Assembly: GCA_949126835.1 (NCBI GenBank)
Contig: OX421495.1
Coordinates: 15,001-79,000 of the forward strand
Origin: Anisus vortex
Lineage: Eukaryota > Mollusca > Gastropoda > Planorbidae
DNA length: 64,000 nucleotides
Direction of reading: 5' to 3'
Below the pieces are notes generated by a model. That model was not told where the DNA came from. It did not search any database and saw nothing but the letters and a program-made list of their open reading frames with translations. The position numbers and the translations under genes are program-made. The first letter of the stretch is position 1; every line of letters starts with the position of its first letter. This document shows, in pieces, positions 1 through 11,241 of this stretch.

Positions 1-2960
1 GGCGGGTGTGTGGGCGGGTGTGTGTGTGGGTGGGTGAGTAAGTGTGTGTGAGTAAGTGTGTGTGAGTAAGTGTGTGTGAGTAAGTGTGTGTGAGTAAGTG
101 TGTGTGAGTATGTGTGTGTGAGTATGTGTGTGTGACTAAGTGTGTGTGACTATGTGTGTGTGACTAAGTGTGTGTGACTAAGTGTGTGTGACTAAGTGTG
201 TGTGACTAAGTGTGTGTGAGTAAGTGTGAGTAAGAGTGTGAGTAAGTGTGAGTAAGAGTGTGTGTGAGTTAGTGTGTGTGAGTTAGTGTGTGTGAGTAAG
301 TGTGTGTGAGTAAGTGTGTGTGAGTAAGTGTGTGTGAGTAAGTGTGTGTGAGTAAGTGTGTGTGAGTAAGTGTGTGTGAGTAAGTGTGAGTAAGTGTGTG
401 TGAGTAAGTGTGAGTAAGTGTGAGTAAGTGTGTGTGACTAAGTGTGTGTGACTAAGTGTGTGTGACTAAGTGTGTGTGACTAAGTGTGTGTGACTAAGTG
501 TGTGTGAGTAAGTGTGTGTGAGTAAGTGTGTGTGAGTAAGTGTGTGTGAGTAAGTGTGTGTGAGTAAGTGTGTGTGAGTAAGTGTGTGTGAGTAAGTGTG
601 TGTGAGTGTGTGAGTGTGTGAGTGTGTGTGTGAGAGTGTGTGAGTGTGTGTGTGAGAGTGTGTGTGTGTGAGAGTGTGTGTGTGTGAGAGTGTGTGTGTG
701 AGAGAGTGTGTGTGAGTAAGTGTGTGTGAGTAAATGTGTGTGTGTGGGTGTGTGTGTGGGTGAGTAAGTGTGTGGTGAGTAAGTGTGTGGGCGAGTAAGT
801 GTGTGTGAGTAAGTGTGAGTAAGTGTGTGTGAGTAAGTGTGAGTAAGTGTGAGTAAGTGTGTGTGACTAAGTGTGTGTGACTAAGTGTGTGTGACTAAGT
901 GTGTGTGACTAAGTGTGTGTGACTAAGTGTGTGTGAGTAAGTGTGTGTGAGTAAGTGTGTGTGAGTAAGTGTGTGTGAGTAAGTGTGTGTGAGTAAGTGT
1001 GTGTGAGTAAGTGTGTGTGAGTAAGTGTGTGTGAGTAAGTGTGTGTGAGTGTGTGAGTGTGTGTGTGAGAGTGTGTGTGTGTGAGAGTGTGTGTGTGTGA
1101 GAGTGTGTGTGTGAGAGAGTGTGTGTGAGTAAGTGTGTGTGAGTAAATGTGTGTGTGTGGGTGTGTGTGTGGGTGAGTAAGTGTGTGGGTGAGTAAGTGT
1201 GTGGGCGAGTAAGTGTGTGGGCGAGTAAGTGTGTGTGGGTGGGTGTGTGTGTGTGGGCTAATAAGTGTGTGTGGGTGGGTGTGAGTGTGTGTGAGTGTGT
1301 GTGAGTAAGTGTGTGTGAGAAAGTGTGTGTGAGTAAGTGTGTGTGAGTAAGTGTGTGTGAGTAAGTATGTGTGACTAAGTGTGTGTGACTAAGTGTGTGT
1401 GACTAAGTGTGTGTGACTAAGTGTGTGTGACAAATTGTGTGTGACTAAGTGTGTGTGACTAAGTGTGTGTGACTAAGTGTGTGTGACTAAGTGTGTGTGA
1501 CTAAGTGTGTGTGACTAAGTGTGTGTGAGTAAGTGTGTGTGAGTAAGTGTGAGTTAGTGTGTGTGAGTTAGTGTGTGTGAGTAAGTGTGTGTGAGTAAGT
1601 GTGTGTGAGTAAGTGTGTGTGAGTAAGTGTGTGTGAGTAAGTGTGTGTGAGTAAGTGTGTGTGAGTAAGTGTGTGTGAGTAAGTGTGTGTGAGTAAGTGT
1701 GTGTGAGTAAGTGTGTGTGAGTAAGTGTGTGTGAGTAAGTGTGTGTGAGTAAGTGTGTGTGAGTAAGTGTGTGTGAGTAAGTGTGTGTGAGTAAGTGTGT
1801 GTGAGTAAGTGTGTGTGAGTAAGTGTGTGTGAGTAAGTGTGTGTGAGTAAGTGTGTGTGAGTAAGTGTGTGTGAGTAAGTGTGTGTGAGTAAGTGTGTGT
1901 GACTAAGTGTGTGTGACTAAGTGTGTGTGACTAAGTGTGTGTGACTAAGTGTGTGTGACTAAGTGTGTGTGACTAAGTGTGTGTGACTAATTGTTTGTGA
2001 GTAAGTGTGTGTGAGTCAGTGTGTGTGAGTCAGTGTGTGTGAGTCAGTGTGTGTGAGTCAGTGTGTGTGAGTCAGTGTGTGTGAGTCAGTGTGTGTGAGT
2101 CAGTGTGAGTGAGTCAGTGTGAGTTTGTCAGTGTGTGTGAGTGAGTGTGTGTGAGTAAAAGTGTGTGAGTAAAAGTGTGTGAGTAAGTGTGTGTGAGTAA
2201 GTGTGTGTGAGTAAGTGTGTGTGAGTAAGTGTGTGTGAGTAAGTGTGTGTGAGTAAGTGTGTGTGAGTAAAAGTGTGTGAGTAAGTGTGTGTGAGTAAGT
2301 GTGTGTGAGTAAGTGTGTGTGAGTAAATGTGTGTGAGTAAGTGTGTGTGAGTAAGTGTGTGTGTGTGTGAGAGTGTGTGTGTGTGAGAGTGTGTGTGTGT
2401 GTGAGAGTGTGTGTGTGTGTGTGAGTGTGTGTGAGTGTGTGTGAGTGTGTGTGAGTGTGTGTGAGTGTGTGAGTGTGTGTGAGTGTGTGTGAGTGTGTGT
2501 GAGTGTGTGTGAGTGTGTGTGAGTGTGTGTGAGTGTGTGTGAGTGTGTGTGAGTAAGTGTGTGTGAGTAAGTGTGTGTGAGTAAGTGTGTGTGAGTAAGT
2601 GTGTGTGAGTAAGTGTGTGTGACTAAGTTTGTGTGAGTAAGTTTGTGTGAGTAAGTGTGTGTGAGTAAGTGTGTGTGAGTAAGTGTGTGTGAGTAAGTGT
2701 GTGTGAGTAAGTGTGTGTGAGTAAGTGTGTGTGAGTAAGTGTGTGTGAGTAAGTGTGTGTGAGTAAGTGTGTGTGAGTAAGTGTGTGTGAGTAAGTGTGT
2801 GTGAGTAAGTGTGTGTGAGTGAGTGTGTGTGAGTGAGTGTGTGTGAGTAAGTGTGTGTGAGTAAGTGTGTGTGAGTAAGTGTGTGTGAGTAAGTGTGTGT
2901 GAGTAAGTGTGTGTGAGTAAGTGTGTGTGAGTAAGTGTGTGTAAGTAAGTGTGTGTAAGT
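1..2960. repeat. 14-bp GT-rich minisatellite
   Basis: The whole stretch is a tandem repeat of a 14-bp monomer, GTGTGTGTGAGTAA. Variants occur in runs: GACTAA (around 420-510, 860-930, 1370-1530, 1895-1990), GAGTCA (around 2010-2110), shortened 10-bp GTGTGAGTAA units, and GTGTGAGA or GTGTGAGT tracts (600-715, 2360-2550). A segment of about 413 bp is itself repeated: the marker GAGTAAATG occurs at 728 and again at 1141 with matching surroundings. The array is open at the window start and stops abruptly at the first gag unit. No gene is visible in it. Confidence 0.97.
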
Positions 2961-3375
2961 TTAAACCAAATGATTGAATAAAGGTTCTTACTTTTTCCTT
3001 GTGTAGTTCATCATCAAGTGTTGTGTCCTTTCTGCTGATGTCCAGTGACCAGTTCAGCTGTCATGCCAATTGTTGCTTTGACTGTTGTCAAGACACATCT
3101 TCTGCAGATGTCCATTAGTCTCTCCTGACCACATGCTGTACCACTGAGGCATCTGTAGTTAAAAAATCAATTTTTCCTGTTACTTATGTAACTAATAACC
3201 CATGCACCTACATAGCATAAGACCACCACATAAGAAACACTATATTGGCGATGAGAAGGTTGGTTATTTTAAGTCCCAACAGGAATATAATATTCATAAA
3301 AGAAATTACATTACATTTCTTAGTTTTAGATTGCATCAGACGTCTCAAAGGGATACATTGAAAATAGAATAGAAC
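2961..3375 (+). other. Non-coding leader of gag unit 1
   Basis: This stretch carries the AATAAAGG signal near 2986 and the primer-binding-site-like TTGGCGATGAG at 3245. The same stretch precedes every other gag copy. Its left edge abuts the GT minisatellite without a target-site duplication that I can recognise. It probably contains LTR and 5' untranslated sequence. Confidence 0.5.
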
Positions 3376-4327
3376 ATGGCGTCTTTTATGTTACCACAAT
3401 ATCCAACATTTGATTGTTAATCAGAGGGAGTTACAATCCGATGGTCAAAATGGATAAATAGACTAAAAAATCTTTTCACAGCTTACAACATCACGAATGT
3501 TGAGCAAAAGAAAGCTTTACTATTAACATATGGTGGTGAAAAACTCAATGACCAAATAGAATCGTTATCACTATCACAGTCAAGTACAACAGCTGCTGAG
3601 GCTGAGGGGGAAGATCCATTTAGTCAAATTGTAAAGCAACTAACAAGCTACTTCAATCCCAAAATGAACGTTGAGATGCAAAAATATACTTTTCGACATA
3701 AAATACAACAGTCAACACATATAGAGGAATTCTACCAAGATCTGTATCAACTTGCCAAAACTTGTAATTTTACTAATGCAGAAAGTGAAATTAAATCTCA
3801 ATTGATCGTGGGATGCAAGTCTTCCAAAGTGAGGGAAAAAGGTCTCTCCACTCCGGAGATGTCTCTCAATGCCTTACTCCAATATGCTAAGACAATTGAA
3901 TTGGCTGAAGACTTCAATAAAAGAATCAATAATGATCAAGTTCAGAAAATAGGCACTAATACAACTTTTGGTAAGAAACAGCATAAAAGACATGATCAGT
4001 CCTTTCATGGTAAAGAAAGACTGCATAATATCAGTTGCAGGAATTGTGGGTGTAAATGGCCTCATCCAGGTGGTCAAAGCAATAGCCCAGCACATGGTAA
4101 AACATGCCACAATTGAAGAAAAGTCAACCATTTTTCATCTATGTGTAAAAATAATCTGAGAACTGACAATAAACATAAAGAAAAAAAAACAAGACTCAAG
4201 AATACATAATCTGGAAGATGATGATTCCACACATGAATATGTATTTTCATTCAACATGAAAAAGAATATGCCAAGGGTACAATTAAATATGTGTATAGAT
4301 GTTTATAGTATTAGAGGTTTGGAATAA
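3376..4327 (+). pseudogene. gag: Gag polyprotein copy 1, Ty3/gypsy type, broken
   Basis: This copy is homologous to the full-length gag at 6839. It has a nonsense codon at codon 15 (TAA where the others have CAA), so the longest open part starts at an internal Met at 3664. A second nonsense codon (TGA for a Cys TGC, near 4114) destroys a zinc-knuckle cysteine, and a first-knuckle Gly is replaced by Cys. The A-run near 4181 differs in length from the open copies and shifts the reading frame. It would have encoded a nucleocapsid-type structural protein; as it stands it cannot make one. It shares the AESEIKS and REKGLSTPEMS variants with copies 4 and 5. Confidence 0.85.
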
Positions 4328-5098
4328 GTGAATTTGATGACGATATGATGATTTCTAAATTCCATTATCAACTATTGCAACTGATCGAGGTATGGTCAGT
4401 GATTTTTTTATGTCACTTTTATTCATCAGATCAGTTTATTGTTATGTTTTCTGGTTTAAATTAAACCTTATCTATTTATATTTAAAATAAGAATTTAATT
4501 CATTTGCTTTATTTGTTTTTTTTAGTGTCAATTTTTTAATAATATTTAGCAGCTTCATAGTGGAGAAAGGGTTAATAGGTTTAGGTCTATAAATTTATTA
4601 AGGAGGCGCTATCCATACTTTTTATAGATCAGTGGTCTCCCCTATCATAAAAATGTGGCTGCTCTACAACCTTAGTTTAAAGTTTAAACCCAATGATTAA
4701 ATAAAGGTTCTTACTTTTTCCTAGTGTAGTTCATCATCAAGTGTTGTGTCCTTTCTGCTGATGTCCAGTGACCAGTTCAGCTGTCATGCCAATTGTTGCT
4801 TTGGCTGTTGTCAAGACACATCTTCTGCAGATGTCCATTAGCCTCTCCTGACCTCATGCTGTACCACTGAGGCATCTGTAGTTAAAAAATCAATTTTTCC
4901 TGTTACTTATGTAACTAATAACCCATGCACCTACATAGCATAAGACCACCACATAAGAAACACTATATTGGCGACGAGAAGGTTGGTTATTTTAAGTCCC
5001 AACAGGAATATAATATTCATAAAAGAAACTACATTACATTTCTTAGTTTGAGATTGCATCAGACGTCTCAAAGGGATACATTGAAAATAGAATAGAAC

Positions 5099-6048
5099 AT
5101 GGCGTCTTTTATGTTACCACAATATCCAACATTTGATTGTCAATCAGAGGGAGTTACAATCCGATGGTCAAAATGGATAAATAGACTAAAAAATCTTTTC
5201 ACAGCTTACAACATCACGAATGTTGAGCAAAAGAAAGCTTTACTATTAACATATGGTGGTGAAAAACTCAATGACCAAATAGAATCGTTATCACTATCAC
5301 AGTCAAGTACAACAGCTGCTGAGACTGAGGGGGAAGATCCATTTAGTCAAATTGTAAAGCAACTAACAAGCTACTTCAATCCCAAAATGAACGTTGAGAT
5401 GCAAAAATATACTTTTCGACATAAAATACAACAGTCAACACATATAGAGGAATTCTACCAAGATCTGTATCAACTTGCCAAAACTTGTAATTTTACTAAT
5501 GCAGAAAATGAAATTAAATCTCAATTGATCGTGGGATGCAAGTCTTCCAAAGTGAGGGGAAAAGGTCTCTCCACTCCGGAGATATCTCTCAATGCCTTAC
5601 TCCAATATGCTAAGACAATTGAATTGGCTGAAGACTTCAATAAAAGAATCAATAATGATCAAGTTCAGAAAATAGGCACTAATACAACTTTTGGTAAGAA
5701 ACAGCATAAAAGACATGATCAGTCCTTTCATGGTAAAGAAAGACTGCATAATATCAGTTGCAGGAATTGTGGGGGTAAATGGCCTCATCCAGGTGGTCAA
5801 AGCAATAGCCCAGCACATGGTAAAACATGCCACAATTGCAGAAAAGTCAACCATTTTTCATCTATGTGTAAAAATTAACTGAGAACTGACAATAAACATA
5901 AAGAAAAAAAAAAGACTCAAGAATACATAATCTGGAAGATGATGATTCCACACATGAATATGTATTTTCATTCAACATGAAAAAGAATATGCCAAGGGTA
6001 CAATTAAATATGTGTATAGATGTTTTTAGTAATAGAGGTTTGGAATAA
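5099..6048 (+). pseudogene. gag: Gag polyprotein copy 2, truncated after the zinc knuckles
   Basis: The frame is open from the ATG at 5099 to a premature TAA at 5876-5878 (259 codons), where the full-length copies read Lys (AAA). The A-run just downstream is also one base shorter than in copy 3, so the 3' part is frameshifted. The retained part includes the capsid-like N-terminal region and the Cys-rich region (CRNCGGKW, then CHNCRKVNHFSSMC), so a truncated Gag with complete knuckles could still be made. It matches copy 3 almost perfectly (shared AENEIKS and RGKGLSTPEIS), which points to a recent duplication between copies 2 and 3. Confidence 0.8.
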
Positions 6049-6838
6049 GTGAATTTGATTACGATATGATGATTTCTAAATTCCATTATCAACTATTGCA
6101 ACTGATCGAGATATGGTCAGTGATTTTTTTATGTCACTTTTATTCATCAGATCAGTTTATTGTTATGTTTTCTGGTTTAATTTAAATTAAACCTTATCTA
6201 TTTATATTTAAAATAAGAATTTAATTCATTTGCTTTATTTGTTTTTTTTATTGTCAATTTTTTAATAATATTAAGCAGCTTCATAGTGGAGAAAGGGTTA
6301 AGAGGTTCAGGTCTATAAATTTATTAAGGAGGCGCTATCCATACTTTTTATAGATCAGTGGTCTCCCCTATCATAAAAATGTGGCTGCCCTACAACCTTA
6401 GTTTAAAGTTTAAACCCAATGATTTAAACCCAATGATTAAATAAAGGTTCTTACTTTTTCCTAGTGTAGTTCATCATCAAGTGTTGTGTCCTTTCTGCTG
6501 ATGTCCAGTGACCAGTTCAGCTGTCATGCCAATTGTTGCTTTGGCTGTTGTCAAGACACATCTTCTGCAGATGTCCATTAGCCTCTCCTGACCTCATGCT
6601 GTACCACTGAGGCATCTGTAGTTAAAAAATCAATTTTTCCTGTTACTTATGTAACTAATAACCCATGCACCTACATAGCATAAGACCACCACATAAGAAA
6701 CACTATATTGGCGACGAGAAGGTTGGTTATTTTAAGTCCCAACAGGAATATAATATTCATAAAAGAAACTACATTACATTTCTTAGTTTGAGATTGCATC
6801 AGACGTCTCAAAGGGATACATTGAAAATAGAATAGAAC

Positions 6839-7789
6839 ATGGCGTCTTTTATGTTACCACAATATCCAACATTTGATTGTCAATCAGAGGGAGTTACAAT
6901 CCGATGGTCAAAATGGATAAATAGACTAAAAAATCTTTTCACAGCTTACAACATCACGAATGTTGAGCAAAAGAAAGCTTTACTATTAACATATGGTGGT
7001 GAAAAACTCAATGACCAAATAGAATCGTTATCACTATCACAGTCAAGTACAACAGCTGCTGAGACTGAGGGGGAAGATCCATTTAGTCAAATTGTAAAGC
7101 AACTAACAAGCTACTTCAATCCCAAAATGAACGTTGAGATGCAAAAATATACTTTTCGACATAAAATACAACAGTCAACACATATAGAGGAATTCTACCA
7201 AGATCTGTATCAACTTGCCAAAACTTGTAATTTTACTAATGCAGAAAATGAAATTAAATCTCAATTGATCGTGGGATGCAAGTCTTCCAAAGTGAGGGGA
7301 AAAGGTCTCTCCACTCCGGAGATATCTCTCAATGCCTTACTCCAATATGCTAAGACAATTGAATTGGCTGAAGACTTCAATAAAAGAATCAATAATGATC
7401 AAGTTCAGAAAATAGGCACTAATACAACTTTTGGTAAGAAACAGCATAAAAGACATGATCAGTCCTTTCATGGTAAAGAAAGACTGCATAATATCAGTTG
7501 CAGGAATTGTGGGGGTAAATGGCCTCATCCAGGTGGTCAAAGCAATAGCCCAGCACATGGTAAAACATGCCACAATTGCAGAAAAGTCAACCATTTTTCA
7601 TCTATGTGTAAAAATAAACTGAGAACTGACAATAAACATAAAGAAAAAAAAAAAGACTCAAGAATACATAATCTGGAAGATGATGATTCCACACATGAAT
7701 ATGTATTTTCATTCAACATGAAAAAGAATATGCCAAGGGTACAATTAAATATGTGTATAGATGTTTTTAGTATTAGAGGTTTGGAATAA
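6839..7789 (+). CDS. gag: Gag polyprotein copy 3, Ty3/gypsy type, intact open frame
   Basis: This 316-codon frame encodes a retrotransposon Gag: capsid-like helical region at about residues 20-180, then a basic Lys/His-rich linker, then two Cys-rich motifs at about residues 220-260 (CRNCGGKWPH followed by CHNCRKVNHFSSMC). These resemble the knuckles of gypsy elements, where they bind RNA. The product would assemble particles on element RNA in the cytoplasm. The frame stops at 7787-7789 just where a protease domain would normally begin: the last residues recall the lead-in to a retroviral-type protease, but no DTG/DSG motif follows. The ATG at 6839 is chosen because all five copies preserve it. 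It is the best candidate for a functional copy. Confidence 0.85.
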   Translation: MASFMLPQYPTFDCQSEGVTIRWSKWINRLKNLFTAYNITNVEQKKALLLTYGGEKLNDQIESLSLSQSSTTAAETEGEDPFSQIVKQLTSYFNPKMNVEMQKYTFRHKIQQSTHIEEFYQDLYQLAKTCNFTNAENEIKSQLIVGCKSSKVRGKGLSTPEISLNALLQYAKTIELAEDFNKRINNDQVQKIGTNTTFGKKQHKRHDQSFHGKERLHNISCRNCGGKWPHPGGQSNSPAHGKTCHNCRKVNHFSSMCKNKLRTDNKHKEKKKDSRIHNLEDDDSTHEYVFSFNMKKNMPRVQLNMCIDVFSIRGLE

Positions 7790-8568
7790 GTGAATTTGAT
7801 TACGATAATATGATGATTTCTAAATTCCATTATCAACTATTGCAACTGATCGAGATATGGTCAGTGATTTTTTTATGTCATTTTTATTCATCAGATCAGT
7901 TTATTGTTATGTTTTCTGGTTTAATTTAAATTAAACCTTATCTATTTATATTTAAAATAAGAATTTAATTCATTTGCTTTATTTGTTTTTTTTAGTGTCA
8001 ATTTTTTAATAATATTAAGCAGCTTCATAGTGGAGAAAGGGTTAAGAGGTTCAGGTCTATAAATTTATTAAGGAGGCGCTATCCATACTTTTTATAGATC
8101 AGTGGTCTCCCCTATCATAAAAATGTGGCTGCCCTACAACCTTAGTTTAAAGTTTAAACCCAATGATTAAATAAAGGTTCTTACTTTTTCCTAGTGTAGT
8201 TCATCATCAAGTGTTGTGTCCTTTCTGCTGATGTCCAGTGACCAGTTCAGCTGTCATGCCAATTGTTGCTTTGGCTGTTGTCAAGACACATCTTCTGCAG
8301 ATGTCCATTAGCCTCTCCTGACCTCATGCTGTACCACTGAGGCATCTGTAGTTAAAAAATCAATTTTTCCTGTTACTTATGTAACTAATAACCCATGCAC
8401 CTACATAGCATAAGACCACCACATAAGAAACACTATATTGGCAACGAGAAGGTTGGTTATTTTAAGTCCCAACAGGAATATAATATTCATAAAAGAAACT
8501 ACATTACATTTCTTAGTTTGAGATTGCATCAGACGTCTCAAAGGGATACATTGAAAATAGAATAGAAC
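7790..8568 (+). other. Non-coding segment between gag copies 3 and 4 (model for all units)
   Basis: It holds an AT-rich tail after the gag stop, a purine-rich patch (GGAGAAAGGG near 8032), an AATAAAGG polyadenylation-type signal near 8170, and the TTGGCAACGAG primer-binding-site-like motif at 8438. The matching stretches are 4328-5098, 6049-6838 and 9514-10289. A short GTTTAAACCCAATGATT duplication is present only in the copy near 6410-6440. The sequence just after gag probably descends from the 3' end of a complete element, so each unit is an internal-deletion derivative. This is an inference. Confidence 0.5.
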
Positions 8569-9513
8569 ATGGCGTCTTTTATGTTACCACAATATCCAAC
8601 ATTTGATTGTCAATCAGAGGGAGTTACAATCCGATGGTCAAAATGGATAAATAGACTAAAAAATCTTTTCACAGCTTACAACATCACGAATGTTGAGCAA
8701 AAGAAAGCTTTACTATTAACATATGGTGGTGAAAAACTCAATGACCAAATAGAATCGTTATCACTATCACAGTCAAGTACAACAGCTGCTGAGACTGAGT
8801 GGGAAGATCCATTTAGTCAAATTGTAAAGCAACTAACAAGCTACTTCAATCCCAAAATGAACGTTGAGATGCAAAAATATACTTTTCGACATAAAATACA
8901 ACAGTCAACACATATAGAGGAATTCTACCAAGATCTGTATCAACTTGCCAAAACTTGTAATTTTACTAATGCAGAAAGTGAAATTAAATCTAAATTGATC
9001 GTGGGATGCAAGTCTTCCAAAGTGAGGGAAAAAGGTCTCTCCACTCCGGAGATGTCTCTCAATGCCTTACTCCAATATGCTATTGAATTGGCTGAAGACT
9101 TCAATAAAAGAATCAATAATGATCAAGTTCAGAAAATAGGCACTAATACAACTTTTGGTAAGAAACAGCATAAAAGACATGATCAGTCCTTTCATGGTAA
9201 AGAAAGACTGCATAATATCAGTTGCAGGAATTGTGGGGGTAAATGGCCTCATCCAGGTGGTCAAAGCAATAGCCCAGCACATGATAAAACATGCCACAAT
9301 TGCAGAAAAGTCAACCATTTTTCATCTATGTGTAAAAATAAACTGAGAACTGACAATAAACATAAAGAAAAAAAACAAGACTCAAGAATACATAATCTGG
9401 AAGATGATGATTCCACACATGAATATGTATTTTCATTCAACATGAAAAAGAATATGCCAAGGGTACAATTAAATATGTGTATAGATGTTTTTAGTATTAG
9501 AGGTTTGGAATAA
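8569..9513 (+). CDS. gag: Gag polyprotein copy 4, intact open frame with two-residue deletion
   Basis: This 314-codon frame has the same architecture as copy 3: capsid-like region, basic linker, and Cys-rich motifs CRNCGGKWPH and CHNCRKVNHFSSMC. It differs by an in-frame 6-bp deletion (Lys-Thr missing in the LLQYA-IELAE stretch, near 9082), TEWED instead of TEGED, and Asp for Gly before the second knuckle. It carries the AESEIKSK and REKGLSTPEMS variants of copies 1 and 5. The frame ends at the same point as copy 3, before any protease. It could still make a Gag-like protein; whether it does is unknown. Confidence 0.82.
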   Translation: MASFMLPQYPTFDCQSEGVTIRWSKWINRLKNLFTAYNITNVEQKKALLLTYGGEKLNDQIESLSLSQSSTTAAETEWEDPFSQIVKQLTSYFNPKMNVEMQKYTFRHKIQQSTHIEEFYQDLYQLAKTCNFTNAESEIKSKLIVGCKSSKVREKGLSTPEMSLNALLQYAIELAEDFNKRINNDQVQKIGTNTTFGKKQHKRHDQSFHGKERLHNISCRNCGGKWPHPGGQSNSPAHDKTCHNCRKVNHFSSMCKNKLRTDNKHKEKKQDSRIHNLEDDDSTHEYVFSFNMKKNMPRVQLNMCIDVFSIRGLE

Positions 9514-10289
9514 GTGAATTTGATTACGATATGATGATTTCTAAATTCCATTATCAACTATTGCAACTGATCGAGATATGGTCAGTGATTTTTTTATGTC
9601 ATTTTTATTCATCAGATCAGTTTATTGTTATGTTTTCTGGTTTAATTTAAATTAAACCTTATCTATTTATATTTAAAATAAGAATTTAATTCATTTGCTT
9701 TATTTGTTTTTTTTAGTGTCAATTTTTTAATAATATTAAGCAGCTTCATAGTGGAGAAAGGGTTAAGAGGTTCAGGTCTATAAATTTATTAAGGAGGCGC
9801 TATCCATACTTTTTATAGATCAGTGGTATCCCCTATCATAAAAATGTGGCTGCTCTACAACCTTAGTTTAAAGTTTAAACCCAATGATTAAATAAAGGTT
9901 CTTACTTTTTCCTAGTGTAGTTCATCATCAAGTGTTGTGTCCTTTCTGCTGATGTCCAGTGACCAGTTCAGCTGTCATGCCAATTGTTGCTTTGGCTGTT
10001 GTCAAGACACATCTTCTGCAGATGTCCATTAGCCTCTCCTGACCTCATGCTGTACCACTGAGGCATCTGTAGTTAAAAAATCAATTTTTCCTGTTACTTA
10101 TGTAACTAATAACCCATGCACCTACATAGCATAAGACCACCACATAAGAAACACTATATTGGCGACGAGAAGGTTGGTTATTTTAAGTCCCAACAGGAAT
10201 ATAATATTCATAAAAGAAATTACATTACATTTCTTAGTTTGAGATTGCATCAGACGTCTCAAAGGGATACATTGAAAATAGAATAGAAC

Positions 10290-11241
10290 ATGGCGTCTTT
10301 TATGTTACCACAATATCCAACATTTGATTGTCAATCAGAGGGAGTTACAATCCGATTGTCAAAATGGATAAATAGACTAAAAAATCTTTTCACAGCTTAC
10401 AACATCACGAATGTTGAGCAAAAGAAAGCTTTACTATTAACATAAGGTGGTGAAAAACTCAATGACCAAATAGAATCGTTATCACTATCACAGTCAAGTA
10501 CAACAGCTGCTGAGACTGAGGGGGAAGATCCATTTAGTCAAATTGTAAAGCAACTAACAAGCTACTTCAATCCCAAAATGAACGTTGAGATGCAAAAATA
10601 TACTTTTCGACATAAAATACAACAGTCAACACATATAGAGGAATTCTACCAAGATCTGTATCAACTTGCCAAAACTTGTAATTTTACTAATGCAGAAAGT
10701 GAAATTAAATCTAAATTGATCGTGGGATGCAAGTCTTCCAAAGTGAGGGAAAAAGGTCTCTCCACTCCGGAGATGTCTCTCAATGCCTTACTCCAATATG
10801 CTAAGACAATTGAATTGGCTGAAGACTTCAATAAAAGAATCAATAATGATCAAGTTCAGAAAATAGGCACTAATACAACTTTTGGTAAGAAACAGCATAA
10901 AAGACATGATCAGTCCTTTCATGGTAAAGAAAGACTGCATAATATCTGTTGCAGGAATTGTGGGGGTAAATGGCCTCATCCAGGTGGTCAAAGCAATAGC
11001 CCAGCACATGGTAAAACATGCCACAATTGCAGAAAAGTCAACCATTTTTCATCTATGTGTAAAAATAAACTGAGAACTGACAATAAACATAAAGAAAAAA
11101 AAACAAGACTCAAGAATACATAATCTGGAAGATGATGATTCCGTACATGAATATGTATTTTCATTCAACATGAAAAAGAATATGCCAAGGGTACAATTAA
11201 ATATGTGTATAGATGTTTTTAGTATTAGAGGTTTGGAATAA
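10290..11241 (+). pseudogene. gag: Gag polyprotein copy 5, broken
   Basis: The conserved ATG is at 10290. A TAT-to-TAA change at about 10443 ends the frame after some 51 codons, a conserved Trp near 10356 is changed to Leu, and the A-run near 11095 is one base longer than in copy 4, so the 3' part is out of frame. The remaining open stretch (10578-11123, 181 codons) starts at an internal Met and retains both Cys-rich motifs. The damage differs from that in copies 1 and 2, so the copies decayed independently after duplication. Confidence 0.85.

Noticed and set aside
1..2960. GT-rich repeat as a telomere
   Set aside because: The unit is 14-bp GTGTGTGTGAGTAA, not the TTAGGG type usual in animals, and the window continues into interstitial sequence.
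3874..4131. 85-codon minus-strand frame repeated in each gag unit
   Set aside because: It is the antisense shadow of gag; its conservation follows from the gag copies.
3968..4159. 63-codon plus-strand frame inside each gag
   Set aside because: It is an alternative frame over the zinc-knuckle region without any family resemblance.
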